Below, piece by piece: positions 25,292-34,791 of a DNA stretch of 64,000 nucleotides (positions are counted from its first letter, which is position 1; the number at the start of each line of letters is the position of its first letter). The stretch comes from Bifidobacterium vansinderenii (lineage in GTDB: Bacteria > Actinomycetota > Actinomycetes > Actinomycetales > Bifidobacteriaceae). The position numbers and the translations under genes are program-made. Location: the NCBI RefSeq assembly GCF_002234915.1, contig NZ_NEWD01000004.1, forward strand, positions 1 to 64,000. The letters are read 5' to 3'. The notes beneath the pieces are model-generated. The model saw only the letters and a program-made list of their open reading frames with translations, did no database searches and had not been told where the DNA came from.

Positions 25292-28090
25292 ATGAAGGTC
25301 GTGGACGTACGCTTCGGACACCATCGCGCATCCGACACGGTCATCGGATTCGACGACCCCACGCCGTCCCTGTCCTGGCGCGTGCAGGACGCGCCGGCCG
25401 GCTGGCACCCGACACGGGCGAGGATCGAGGTGACCGATCGGAACGGCAACGCGCGCGTCCACGAGATCGACGACGCGGACGGCGTGCACGTGCCGTGGCC
25501 AGCGGCCCCGCTTTCCCCGCTGGAGCATGCCACGGTCAGGATCGGTGCCCTCGATGCCGACGGCGCATGGTCCGCATGGTCGGATCCCGCCACCGTGGAA
25601 TGCGGGCTACTGGACAAGGCGGACTGGCGCGCCGTGCCGGTCACCCCGAGCCCGTCCGTCGGCCGGGAGGATCCCGCACCGGTGCTGGTCCGACGGTTCA
25701 CCGTTGGGCCGGACGCCCGTGACGCGCGACTGACGATCACCGTGGGCGGCATCCTCATCGCCTACATTGATGGCCGACGTGTCGGTCGCGACGAGCTGGC
25801 GCCCGGATGGACCGAATACGACAAGCGCATCACCGCCTCCACCCATGACGTCACCGACATGCTCACGCCGGGCGAGCACGAGATCTCGGTCGTGCTCGGC
25901 AACGGCTGGTGGCGCGGCAACCTCACCTGGGCCATGCGCACCAACGTGTACGGCGACGACCTGTGGCTGCTCGCCGACCTCAGGTGGACGGACGCCGACG
26001 GCACGCACGCGGTCGGCACCGACGAGACCTGGACGTGGCGCGCATCGAACATTCTCGCCAACGACCTGTATCAGGGACAGGACACCGACACCCGTCGCCC
26101 GCCTCTCGGCGATCCCGACGACGAGCGGCCGGTGCGTGCGCTGCCCATGCCCGAGGCGAGGATCGTGCCACGGACGGTCCCGCCGGCACGCATCATCGAC
26201 GAACTGCCCGCACAGGAGATCATCACCACGCCGTCCGGCAGGACCATCATCGACTTCGGTCAGAACGCGACCGGATGGGTGAGGCTCACCGTACGCGGTG
26301 GCAGGGCCGGCGACACGGTCACCCTGCGTCACGCCGAGGTCCTCGAACACGGGGAACTGGGCGTGCGCCCCCTGCGGGGTGCGAAAGCCACCGACACGTT
26401 CATCCTTGACGGCTCGCCCGAACAGATCCTCGAACCGCAGCTCACCCAGCACGGCTTCCGCTACGCCGAGATCCAGGGCGTGACCGGGCTCGCACCCGAG
26501 GACGCGACGCTGCGCGTATTGTCCGCGGACATGGACCGGCTCGCCAGGTTCGACTGCTCGGACCCGCAGGTCAACCGCCTGTTCCTCAACGCGGTGTGGA
26601 GCACCATCGGCAACTTCATCACGATCCCCACCGACTGCCCGCAGCGCGACGAACGCCTTGGATGGACCGGCGACATCGCCGTCTACGCGCCGACCGCCAC
26701 CCGGCTCATGGACTGCGCGGGATTCCTCGCCTCATGGCTGACCGACGTGGAATCCGACCGAGGTGAAGATGGCGGCATTCCCGTCGTCGTGCCCCAGGTG
26801 CTCGACGGCCCGCAGCTGACCTGCGGATGGGGCGACGCCGCGGTGCTGGTCCCCTGGGCCATTTACGAGACCACCGGCGACACCGGGGTCTTCGCCGACA
26901 ACATCGCCATGATGGACGCGTTCATCGACGGCGTGGACGCCCTCACCGGAGGCACGCACATCTGGGCGGGTGGATTCCAGTTCGGCGACTGGCTCGATCC
27001 GACCGCCCCGCCGGACAACCCCGGCGGGTCTAAGGCCGACCCCGACGTGGTCGCCACCTCGTACTTCGCCCACTCCACGCGTCTCGTCGCCCGCGCGCAC
27101 GAAGCGCTCGGCGACACGGAAGGCGCCCGCCGGTACGCCAAGCTGGCCGACGAGATCGCCCGCGCGTTCCGCGACGAATACGTGACCGCCGGCGGACGCG
27201 TGCTGTCCGACTGCGCCAGCGTGTACGCGATGGCCATCGCATGGGACCTGCTCGAACCCGGCCGCCAGTCCACGGGTGCGGCCGACCGGCTCGCCGACAT
27301 CGTGCGCACGACCGCGTTCCGCGTATCCACCGGATTCCTCGGCACCCCGCTCGTCTGCCCCGCCCTCGCCAGGAGCGGGCACATGGACCTGGCGATGCGA
27401 CTGCTGCTCGAACGCGGATGCCCCAGCTGGCTGTACCCCGTCACCATGGGCGCCACGACCGTGTGGGAACGCTGGGACTCCATGCTGCCCAACGGCGACA
27501 TCAACCCCGGCGAGATGACCTCGTTCAACCACTACGCGCTCGGCGCCATCGCCGGATGGCTCATCAGCGGCGTGGCGGGCCTGTCGATCATCGAACCCGG
27601 ATACCGCACGGTCGGATTCACCCCACGGCCCACCGGCGACCTCAGCCACGCGACCGCCAGCCAGACCACCCCGTACGGCACGATCGACACCGCATGGCGA
27701 GTCGAGAACGACACGATGAGCGCGACGATCACCCTGCCCGCCGGCATCACCGCCGAGGTGACCCTGCCCGACGGCACCCACGCCACGGTCGGCCACGGCA
27801 CCCACACGTGGACCATCCCGTTCATCAGGCCGGAACGCCACGTCGCCACGATCCGCGATCTGATCGACGACAGGCCCCTGTTCGACGATCTGCGCGACGC
27901 ACTGCGCCGGTGCGGCAACCCGATGTACGCGGGCGACGACGCGGACGCGGTATTCGCCGCCAACGCCAGGGCCTACCTCGACGATCCCGTCAGCGAACTG
28001 CCCACCGTCGCCTCGGCACGCGGCTACTGCCCGATGCCCGACCTCATCGTCAACGCGACCGACAGGTTCATGGCCGAACATCACCTGTAA
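25292..28090 (+). CDS. Alpha-L-rhamnosidase, GH78
   Basis: It releases terminal L-rhamnose from glycosides. It has 932 residues and no signal peptide, so it acts in the cytoplasm. The N-terminal beta-sandwich domains (about 1-420) precede the (alpha/alpha)6 barrel. The family signature TDCPQRDERLGWTGD is near residues 448-462, with the probable general acid Glu454. PYG-containing C-terminal beta domains follow. AAAGGAACACTCTC is the ribosome site. Placement between an MFS permease and a GH1 enzyme suggests sequential cleavage of imported rhamnosyl-glucosides. Confidence 0.93.
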   Translation: MKVVDVRFGHHRASDTVIGFDDPTPSLSWRVQDAPAGWHPTRARIEVTDRNGNARVHEIDDADGVHVPWPAAPLSPLEHATVRIGALDADGAWSAWSDPATVECGLLDKADWRAVPVTPSPSVGREDPAPVLVRRFTVGPDARDARLTITVGGILIAYIDGRRVGRDELAPGWTEYDKRITASTHDVTDMLTPGEHEISVVLGNGWWRGNLTWAMRTNVYGDDLWLLADLRWTDADGTHAVGTDETWTWRASNILANDLYQGQDTDTRRPPLGDPDDERPVRALPMPEARIVPRTVPPARIIDELPAQEIITTPSGRTIIDFGQNATGWVRLTVRGGRAGDTVTLRHAEVLEHGELGVRPLRGAKATDTFILDGSPEQILEPQLTQHGFRYAEIQGVTGLAPEDATLRVLSADMDRLARFDCSDPQVNRLFLNAVWSTIGNFITIPTDCPQRDERLGWTGDIAVYAPTATRLMDCAGFLASWLTDVESDRGEDGGIPVVVPQVLDGPQLTCGWGDAAVLVPWAIYETTGDTGVFADNIAMMDAFIDGVDALTGGTHIWAGGFQFGDWLDPTAPPDNPGGSKADPDVVATSYFAHSTRLVARAHEALGDTEGARRYAKLADEIARAFRDEYVTAGGRVLSDCASVYAMAIAWDLLEPGRQSTGAADRLADIVRTTAFRVSTGFLGTPLVCPALARSGHMDLAMRLLLERGCPSWLYPVTMGATTVWERWDSMLPNGDINPGEMTSFNHYALGAIAGWLISGVAGLSIIEPGYRTVGFTPRPTGDLSHATASQTTPYGTIDTAWRVENDTMSATITLPAGITAEVTLPDGTHATVGHGTHTWTIPFIRPERHVATIRDLIDDRPLFDDLRDALRRCGNPMYAGDDADAVFAANARAYLDDPVSELPTVASARGYCPMPDLIVNATDRFMAEHHL

Positions 28091-28142
28091 CCCAACCCAC
28101 CAGAACATCAGAGACGACACACAACCAGAAGGAGCACCAATC

Positions 28143-29399
28143 ATGACCACCGGCAGCACGGCACAGTTCCCCGACCACTTCCTGTGGGGAGTATCCTCCG
28201 CGGGACACCAGATCGACGGCGGCGACGAGCACGCCGACACCACCTTCCTCGAACACGTCACCCCCAGTGTCTTCAAGGAGCCCGCCGGCCTCGCCGACAA
28301 CAGCTGGAACATGTGGCAGACCGACCTCGACCTCATCCGGGACCACGGGCTCAACGCCTACCGGTTCTCCATCGAATGGTCCCGCATCGAACCCGAACAG
28401 GGCAAGGTGAACACGGCGGCCCTCGACCACTACGAGCGTCAGATCGACGCCTGCCTCGAACGCGGCATCACCCCCGCGATCACGCTCAGCCACTTCACCG
28501 CACCCGACTGGTTCGCACGCCGGGGCAGCTGGTTCAACCCCCAGGCCGCGGACTGGTTCGCCGACGAATGCACCCGCGTCATGCGGCGCATCGGCGACCG
28601 CGTCGCCCTCGCCGTGACCTTCAACGAGCCCAACCTGCCCCACATCCTCGCCATGGGAGGCCTGCCCCCGGAGGCCATCGAACTGCAGCGCGCCTGCCTC
28701 GACGCCGCATCCGCCAAGGCCGGTGTCGAACGCTACCGCGCCGGCAACGTCGCCATCCCCGAGGAATTCGACGAACTCGAGAACGGGTTCAAGAAGGCCC
28801 ACCGCGCCGCGGTCGCCGCCATCCGCGCGGTCGCACCCACGGTCCCGGTCGGCCTGTCCCTGTCCGTGATGGACGACACCTACGTGACCGAACACGGCCG
28901 CGAACTGTGCCGGCAGAAGCGCGACGCCTGCTACGGCACCTGGGTCGACGCCGTTCAGGGCGACGACTTCATCGGCGTTCAGAACTACGAGCAGCTCGTC
29001 TTCGGCGACGACGGCATCATCCCGCCCGCCCCGGGCGAGCCCGTCAACGGCATGGGCACCGCATTCCGACCCGAATCCCTCGCTCACTCCGTCATCTACA
29101 TCCACGAACTGACCGGACTGCCGATCGTGGTCACCGAACACGGCGCCTCCACCGACGACGACACCCTGCGCTGCAAGTTCATCGAGGACTCCCTCGCCCA
29201 GTTCGCCCACATCGTCCGCGACGGCGTACCGGTCAAGGGCTACTTCCACTGGACCCTCATGGACAACTTCGAATGGATCTCCGCCTACGACTCCCGACTC
29301 GGCCTGTGCTCCGTAGACCGCGAGAACGGCACCTTCGCCCGCACGCCCAAGCCCAGCTTCGCCGTCTACCAGCACATCGTCGAAACCACCGTGCTCTGA
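28143..29399 (+). CDS. GH1 beta-glycosidase
   Basis: This is a 418-aa cytoplasmic enzyme of glycoside hydrolase family 1. The acid/base Glu162 lies in TFNEPN and the nucleophile Glu332 in VVTEHGAS, where the usual Asn is His (TEHG rather than TENG). The N-terminal FLWGVSSAGHQIDG motif is standard (Ala-His in place of Ala-Tyr-Gln), and the length is at the short end for the family. After rhamnose removal by the GH78 enzyme it could cleave the remaining beta-glucoside. AGAAGGAGCACCAATC is the ribosome site. Substrate choice is inferred from context. Confidence 0.92.
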   Translation: MTTGSTAQFPDHFLWGVSSAGHQIDGGDEHADTTFLEHVTPSVFKEPAGLADNSWNMWQTDLDLIRDHGLNAYRFSIEWSRIEPEQGKVNTAALDHYERQIDACLERGITPAITLSHFTAPDWFARRGSWFNPQAADWFADECTRVMRRIGDRVALAVTFNEPNLPHILAMGGLPPEAIELQRACLDAASAKAGVERYRAGNVAIPEEFDELENGFKKAHRAAVAAIRAVAPTVPVGLSLSVMDDTYVTEHGRELCRQKRDACYGTWVDAVQGDDFIGVQNYEQLVFGDDGIIPPAPGEPVNGMGTAFRPESLAHSVIYIHELTGLPIVVTEHGASTDDDTLRCKFIEDSLAQFAHIVRDGVPVKGYFHWTLMDNFEWISAYDSRLGLCSVDRENGTFARTPKPSFAVYQHIVETTVL

Positions 29400-29434
29400 C
29401 CGCAGCCCACACTCCCCGCGAAGCCGCGCCAATC

Positions 29435-29467
29435 AACCGTTGGGATATCACCGATATCCCAACGGTT
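29435..29467 (+). terminator. Hairpin closing the glycoside operon
   Basis: AACCGTTGGGATATC pairs over 15 bp with GATATCCCAACGGTT around a three-base loop, 36 bases after the GH1 stop. It has no T-run, but a stem this strong probably ends or protects the transcript. Confidence 0.7.
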
Positions 29468-29572
29468 GCCACGCCTTACGTCGTTATGGGTTTCGACAAT
29501 GGAATGACGTGGCCACCGCACGATGCGAACAATCGTTTTCATGGCTGGAAGTTTCGATAATGTCTAACCTAC

Positions 29573-29601
29573 GCTCAGACGACGCGTACCGTCGTCTGAG
29601 C
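29573..29601 (+). other. Hairpin in the gap before the IS
   Basis: GCTCAGACGAC pairs with GTCGTCTGAGC around a seven-base loop. The whole gap 29468-29910 carries no convincing gene; a 65-codon frame across this hairpin (29560-29757) has no ribosome site. Confidence 0.5.
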
Positions 29602-29876
29602 CGTAAGGTCGTTCATCGTCGCAAAACGGGCAGCAATTCTCCCGACGATGACACCTCCGTGCGATCCACTCTGATCAAATCATTCGAGAACGGGCGGGAG
29701 AGACGTTCATCCTGCCGGACCCACCGATTCCCGGCTTTTATTGATGCCTGGGGGTGAGTCGGGAAGAAGCGAGTGACTGAACCGCAGAAACAACGGAAGC
29801 CCCTTACGTCTATTAACAGCTTTCTCGGAGCGCGTTCGGCGCTCGCCGGCCCATGCATCTTGATATCCCGATGAGC

Positions 29877-29906
29877 AACAAAAAACCGGCACCCCTTGGG
29901 GATGCC
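29877..29906 (-). terminator. Orphan leftward intrinsic terminator
   Basis: On the minus strand GGCATCCCC and GGGGTGCC pair, with one bulge, around AA, and are followed by GGTTTTTTG. It lies immediately outside the left end of the IS. There is no leftward gene for it to serve, so it probably belonged to a gene or RNA lost or displaced when the element inserted. Confidence 0.7.
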
Positions 29907-29910
29907 TTGT

Positions 29911-31378
29911 GGGGCTATAGGAACCAAACGTGGTGTTTATGACCGGGGTTTGGCCTTGTAGCAGTAGGCGTGTCGGGGTGGTTTTAATGCGTTGTCGTGT
30001 TAAAGACCGCCGGTCCGGCCGTCCGGTGCCTGTTCGATGGGTGCATGAGGACGAAGTCGAAGAGGGACCGGCTGTGCCCGGTATGCGGAAAACCGATGAG
30101 GAAGAACGGAAGAACGAAGGCCGGCTCCCAACGCTGGAAATGCACGGACTGCCGCCGCCGATCGTCAGGCATCACACGGTGATGGCGGACGGCACGTACA
30201 TGAACCACGGCTGGTGCCTGATCGTGGCGGTCGACGGCGAGACGGGCGAGGTGTTGGGCTTCCAGTGGTGCGCGCACGAGTCGAGGGCCGCCTACATGGC
30301 GCTGTTCTCGCGCATCCCCGCCCCGGACGTGCTGATCACCGACGGGCTGCGCGGCGCCGAGACGGCCTGTGGCGACGTATGGCCGGATACGAGGATCCAG
30401 CGATGTCTGGTGCACGTGCAGCGCAACACCCGCGCGGATCTCACATCGAGGCCCAGGCTCGATGCGGGCAAGGAGCTCAAGAAGCTCTCCGACCGGCTCA
30501 CCAGGGTCCATGACGCCGAGCGGGCGGCCCGGTGGGGCGAGGCGCTCAACGCATGGCATCTCAGGTGGGGCGGTTTCATCAACGAGCGTACCTTCGCGAA
30601 GGACGATCCGACGAACCCGAAGGCCACGCGCCGGGAGTGGTGGTGGACCCACCAGGAGGTCAGACGCTGCTACCGGCGGCTGGAGAGACTGTTCCGCGAG
30701 GGCAGGCTGTTCGCGTTCCTGGAGCCCTCGCTGACCGCCGCGGGCCCGGTGGCGCGCACCACGAACCGTTTTGAGGGCGGCGTCAACTCGCCGCTCAAGC
30801 ACGTGCTCCTCGACCACCACGGGCTGCCCGAGGAGCATATGAGACGTGCCTGCGAATGGGTGTGCTACATGAAAAGCGGATCCCCGGACCCCAAGTCGCT
30901 GATCAGCCCCGAACACCGGAGTCCGGCACGACCATCACCGGCCGAAGAGGACGGCGACGACGACGGCGCACCAAAATACGGCACCGGGGTCAGCTGGGAC
31001 GAGTTCCACACCCATGCCGAGCGGCGATTCGACTACTGACCATCGCGGCTTCCACGTATCTCTGAACCGGCGTCATGCGCACTGGACGCATAGACGCCGG
31101 CATGACGCAAATTATCGAAACGCTATTGCAGCTCGTCCAGATCTCATCCAATCTTGCCGAGGCATTCGGTAACGGCATCACCGGCGGACACTGGCTGCCA
31201 CTCGTCGCCGCTATTACGGAACCGCTGCTGTTTGTCCTCCGGCTCCTTGAGATAGGCAAACACCCCGCCCGCCACAGTGCCCGTCACAGGAACAAACGCC
31301 ATGCAAGGACAGGACGTGGCCGTCACTCAGAACGGAGATAAGACAAACCTAAAACACCACAAAAGTTCCTATAGCCCC
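29911..31378 (+). mobile_element. IS1249-type insertion sequence, inactivated
   Basis: The ends are imperfect inverted repeats of about 30 bases. The left end begins GGGGCTATAGGAACC; the right end, read inward on the minus strand, begins GGGGCTATAGGAACT, and both continue to GTGGTGTTT. The transposase inside is of the IS1249 type. No target-site duplication is evident at the flanks. About 300 bases between the transposase stop and the right end contain no recognisable gene. Confidence 0.75.
30045..31039 (+). pseudogene. IS1249-type transposase, frameshifted with an internal deletion
   Basis: The N-terminal zinc ribbon (LCPVCGKPMRKNGR, then KCTDCRRRSSGITR) is in one frame and ends at a stop at about 30182. 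The catalytic part starts at about 30170 in another frame (VMADGTYMNHGWCLIVAVDG) and runs to 31039 with VLITDGLRGAETA and RTTNRFEGGVNSPLKHVL. In intact relatives about 50 residues separate the two, so a deletion joined them out of frame. A longer frame from 29930 covers the catalytic part but has a nonsense N-terminus. The element should not transpose by itself. Confidence 0.75.
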
Positions 31379-31388
31379 CCAAATTCCT

Positions 31389-31439
31389 GAGTGTATTGTC
31401 TCGAGACATGCGTCAAGCATGCCCCGAGACAATACACTC
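31389..31439. repeat. Nested inverted repeat beside the IS right end
   Basis: GAGTGTATTGTCTCG (31389-31403) pairs perfectly over 15 bp with CGAGACAATACACTC (31425-31439). The loop holds a second small stem CATGC/GCATG. It starts 11 bases outside the IS. It could be a terminator, an operator or the trace of another mobile element. Confidence 0.65.
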
Positions 31440-31776
31440 GAAAACGGAGGTTTACGGACACTGTTCGGCCGAACCGGTTTCCGTCTCCGAAACGCCGGGA
31501 AAAAGTGTCTCAAAACGGATACGCGAGGGTCAGCGCTGCCGGCCGACCACCTACCTGCAGAAGGACGCGCTGGAACCGGCCGGGTATGATCGGCTGTAAC
31601 CAGCGCGATCGTGGCGACAAGCGTCGTCTACCGGAAGATTCGGAGTATCGTCACGCCGAACCGACATACGCGCAGCCGCGCCGGCCATGGGGGAGGATGG
31701 TCGTCGAATATGAATGAAGGTTCCGTCCTGCGAAATGACAGAGCGGAACCTTCGGGTGGGTAATGGTCAGGCGGGA
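31440..31776. other. Gap between the IS region and the surface-protein gene
   Basis: The region has no intact gene. A 67-codon rightward frame (31396-31599) ends in TTYLQKDALEPAGYDRL, which looks like the tail of a real protein I cannot name. It is followed directly by the lipase-gene fragment at 31599. The last 80 bases show no clear terminator for the surface-protein gene. Confidence 0.4.
31599..31688 (-). pseudogene. Fragment of the lipase-like gene
   Basis: About 90 bases align with 17816-17905, the 5' part of the lipase-like gene. The first 65 bases are nearly 90% identical, for example AAGATTCGGAG and ATCGTCACGCCGAACCG. The frame is disrupted and only the start region is present. It marks a past duplication or recombination next to the IS1249-type element. 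Confidence 0.65.
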
Positions 31777-34716
31777 TTACTCGTGATCAAAGCGGACGCG
31801 GGTGAGCACGCATCCGGTGCCCACGAGCATCATGATCGCGGTGAGACCGAGCATCGCCTCGGACGTGACACCAGTGGCGGCGAGCGGACCGTATTCCTTG
31901 ATGACGGTCGTGGGTGCATCCACGGTCTTTTCGCTCTTGCCGGTGGCGGCCGTGGAGCTCGTGGTGCCGCCGGTCAGGTTGTCGACCTTCGACTGTGCGC
32001 TGGTCTGCGCGTGCTGCGCGTTGTCGGCGTCGGTCTGGGCCTGGTTCCTGTCCTGCTCGGCCTGGTCGGCCTTGTGCTGGGCATCCTGCTGGGCCTTCCT
32101 GGCGGCGTCGAGTTCCGCGTCGGACGCGGTCTTGTCCGCCAACGCCTTGGCGTACGCGGTCTTCGCGGTCTCGAGCTCCTTGTCCGCCTGCTCCTTGGCC
32201 TCGGTCGCCTGATCGAGCTTGGTTTGGGCGTTCTCGGCGGCGGTCTGGGCCTTGGCGAGAGCCGTCTTGGCCTGGGCGAGCGTGGTCTTCGCGGTCTCGG
32301 CGTTCCTCAGGTCCGTGTTCGCCTGGCTGATCTGCTGGTCGGCCGTGCTGATCGCGGTCTGGGCCTGGCTGATGCGTGTCTGGGCGGCGTCCACGCGCGC
32401 CTGCGCCTGGGCGACCTTCTCGTCGGACACGGTCTTCGCCGTCCGGGCCGCTTCGAGCGTCTTGAGCACGGCCGTCCTGTCGGCGGTGGCCTGGTCGAGA
32501 CGCTTCTGGGCGTCCGCCTTCGCGGTCTTGGCCTGACTGATGCGCTGGTCGGCGGTGGCGGCCGCCTCCTTGGCGGATTCGGCCTTGGCCTTGGCCTGGT
32601 CGATGCGTGTCTGCGCGTCCGCGACCTTCCCGTTCGCCTGGGCGAGTTTGGTCTGGGCGTTCTTGGCGGCGGTCGTGGCCTGATCCGATTCCTTCCGGGC
32701 GGTTTCAGACGCCGTCTTGGCCTTCTCGTACGCCTCGGCCTTCGACTTCTGGTCGGCCTTGGCCTTCTCCAAAGCCTGCGCCTTATCGGCGTTGGCCTTG
32801 ACGGCCTCGTCGTACGCCTTCTGCGCGGCCGCGAGCTTCTCGCGTGCGGTCGTGGCGGCCTGGGTCTTCTCCGCGAGCGTCGCCTTCGCGCTCTCCGCCT
32901 CGGCCGTGGCCTTGGCGGCCTCGTCCCTGGCCTGCTCGGCCGCCTGGGCGGCCTTGTCGGCGGTGGCCTGCGCGGCCTTCCAATCACCGCTCGCGTTCTC
33001 CAACGCGGCCTTCCACGCGGTCAGATCCGCAATGTAGTCATCCACGCTCATCACACGGTCCGACGTGGCCAGACTGCCCTGAGAGCCGGTATGGAACTCC
33101 TGGCTGGCGGGCTCGTAGCCACCATTCACGCCGCCGGCGACACCCGTGCCGGTGATCGTGTACGACGGGTTGATGATGTTCAGATAGTGGCCGACGTTCT
33201 GATAGATGTCGGGATACTTCTGATACAGCTGGTATGCGGTCAGGCCCTTGATCTCGGGATGGTCCTTGACGGCCTGCTCGTACGTGGCCTTCTCCTTCGT
33301 GTACCATCCGGCGAATGCGGAATCCGGGGAGGTGCCGTACCCCCAGTACAGGTTCTCACCCACGTTGTAGCGGTTGTACTGCTGGGAATGGTAGCCCACA
33401 TGGGTCTGCGCGTAGTCGGCGTTGGCCTGGCCCATCGCCATGAGCGTGTCCGACACCTTCAACGGTTCGAGCCCCTCGGAGGCGCGGATCTCGTTGCACT
33501 TCTTGATGTACTCCAACGCCTTGAGCATGTTGTCGATCGAGGTGGCGTCGTTCTTGTCGCCGTTGTGGATGAACTGGAGGTACTGCGTGTAGGTGCCGTC
33601 CGTGAGGATCTTGTACGCGTGCTGCGCGTCCTTGTCGAGATAGTAGGTGCTGGCGCCCTGCTGCAGCTTCTGATCCGCGCTGTCGGCGACCGTCTTCTTC
33701 GCGTCCGCCGTGGCCTGCGCCTGGTCGGCCTCCTGCTGCTTGGCCGACGCGTCGGCCGTCTTGTCCGCCTTCGCCTGGTCCGCCGCCTTCTGAGCCGCGT
33801 CCGCATCGGACTGGGCCTGCTCGGCCTCGCTGGCGGACTTCTTGGCGGCCTCCAACTGGGCGGCGAGGTCAGCGAGCCCGCCGTCCTCCTTCTCCAGATC
33901 CGCGACCTTCTGGTCGGCAGCATCCTTGTCCGCCTTGGCGGTGTTCTCATTGTCGAGAGCGGTCTTCAGGTCGGCGAGCTTGTCGGCGGCCGTCTTGTCC
34001 GCTTCGGTCTTCTCCGCAGTGGCCTTGTCGGCCTCCGTCTGGGCGTTCTGCTTGTCCGTTTCGGCGGTCTTCTGCTCGGCTTCGGCCTCGGCGACCGTCT
34101 GATCCACCGTCGCCTTATCCTGCTCGGCCTGCGACTGGTCGGCCTCGGCCTTCGCCTTGTCCTGCGACGCCTGCTCGGCCTGCGACTGCGCCTGATCGGC
34201 CTGAGACTGAGACTGATCGATGGTCTGCTGATGCTGATCCGACTCCGCCTGAGCCGCCTGACGATCCGACTCCGCAGCCGTCTTATCCTGTTCGGCCGAC
34301 TGCTTCTCGCCCTCGGCCGACTGCTTGGCCGACTGCGCCTGATCGATGCGCTGCTGGGCGTCGGCCGCGCTCGCGGCCGCACTGTCCGCCGCCTTCTGCG
34401 CCGATTCGGCCGACTGCTGCGCCTGCTGCAGATTCTGCTGGGCGGCCGTATTCTCCTGCTTCGCCTGCGACTGGGCCTGCGACGCCTGATCCGCCTGCGA
34501 CTGGGCCTGATCCAGTCCCGACTGCGCCTTGCTCAGATTCTCGGCCGCCTGATCGGCCTTCGCCTGCGCGTCGGCCACGCTGGTCGTCTTCGTGGACTGT
34601 GCCGCGACCTGGGAATCCTGTTCGGAGGAAACCTCGTCGGCCATCGCCATCGTCGGCGCACCCAGAGAGGCGACCGCAACCGTCGCCGCCACCGACATCT
34701 TCAGCGTCTTATTCAT
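31777..34716 (-). CDS. Surface protein: coiled coil, CAP domain, coiled coil, sortase-type anchor
   Basis: This is a 979-aa secreted protein. The signal peptide is residues 1 to about 27 (cleavage after AMA). A long Ala/Gln/Lys-rich coiled coil spans about 35-350. A CAP/SCP domain follows at about 370-550 (HSQQYNRYNVGENLYWGYG and VGHYLNIINPS). A second coiled coil covers about 560-920. The C-terminus is LAATG (residues 945-949), a hydrophobic span and RVRFDHE. LAATG matches the LAXTG signal used by class E sortases rather than LPXTG. The stalk-like layout suggests display of the CAP domain beyond the envelope for adhesion or host contact. The promoter carries a G9 tract. Confidence 0.85.
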   Translation of the reverse strand: MNKTLKMSVAATVAVASLGAPTMAMADEVSSEQDSQVAAQSTKTTSVADAQAKADQAAENLSKAQSGLDQAQSQADQASQAQSQAKQENTAAQQNLQQAQQSAESAQKAADSAAASAADAQQRIDQAQSAKQSAEGEKQSAEQDKTAAESDRQAAQAESDQHQQTIDQSQSQADQAQSQAEQASQDKAKAEADQSQAEQDKATVDQTVAEAEAEQKTAETDKQNAQTEADKATAEKTEADKTAADKLADLKTALDNENTAKADKDAADQKVADLEKEDGGLADLAAQLEAAKKSASEAEQAQSDADAAQKAADQAKADKTADASAKQQEADQAQATADAKKTVADSADQKLQQGASTYYLDKDAQHAYKILTDGTYTQYLQFIHNGDKNDATSIDNMLKALEYIKKCNEIRASEGLEPLKVSDTLMAMGQANADYAQTHVGYHSQQYNRYNVGENLYWGYGTSPDSAFAGWYTKEKATYEQAVKDHPEIKGLTAYQLYQKYPDIYQNVGHYLNIINPSYTITGTGVAGGVNGGYEPASQEFHTGSQGSLATSDRVMSVDDYIADLTAWKAALENASGDWKAAQATADKAAQAAEQARDEAAKATAEAESAKATLAEKTQAATTAREKLAAAQKAYDEAVKANADKAQALEKAKADQKSKAEAYEKAKTASETARKESDQATTAAKNAQTKLAQANGKVADAQTRIDQAKAKAESAKEAAATADQRISQAKTAKADAQKRLDQATADRTAVLKTLEAARTAKTVSDEKVAQAQARVDAAQTRISQAQTAISTADQQISQANTDLRNAETAKTTLAQAKTALAKAQTAAENAQTKLDQATEAKEQADKELETAKTAYAKALADKTASDAELDAARKAQQDAQHKADQAEQDRNQAQTDADNAQHAQTSAQSKVDNLTGGTTSSTAATGKSEKTVDAPTTVIKEYGPLAATGVTSEAMLGLTAIMMLVGTGCVLTRVRFDHE

Positions 34717-34791
34717 GTCCGCTTCCTTTCACTGCTCTTCATGCGCGCACCACATGTCGATCAGACGTCCGACATTGCACGCATAATCAGC

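Noticed and set aside
29560-29757. A 65-codon frame after the glycoside operon
   Set aside because: It runs across a perfect hairpin, has no ribosome site, and the product is a basic, Ser-rich sequence without motifs.
31075-31341. An 88-codon frame in the tail of the IS
   Set aside because: It has no ribosome site or family resemblance. Frames on both strands here are equally open, so coding cannot be claimed.
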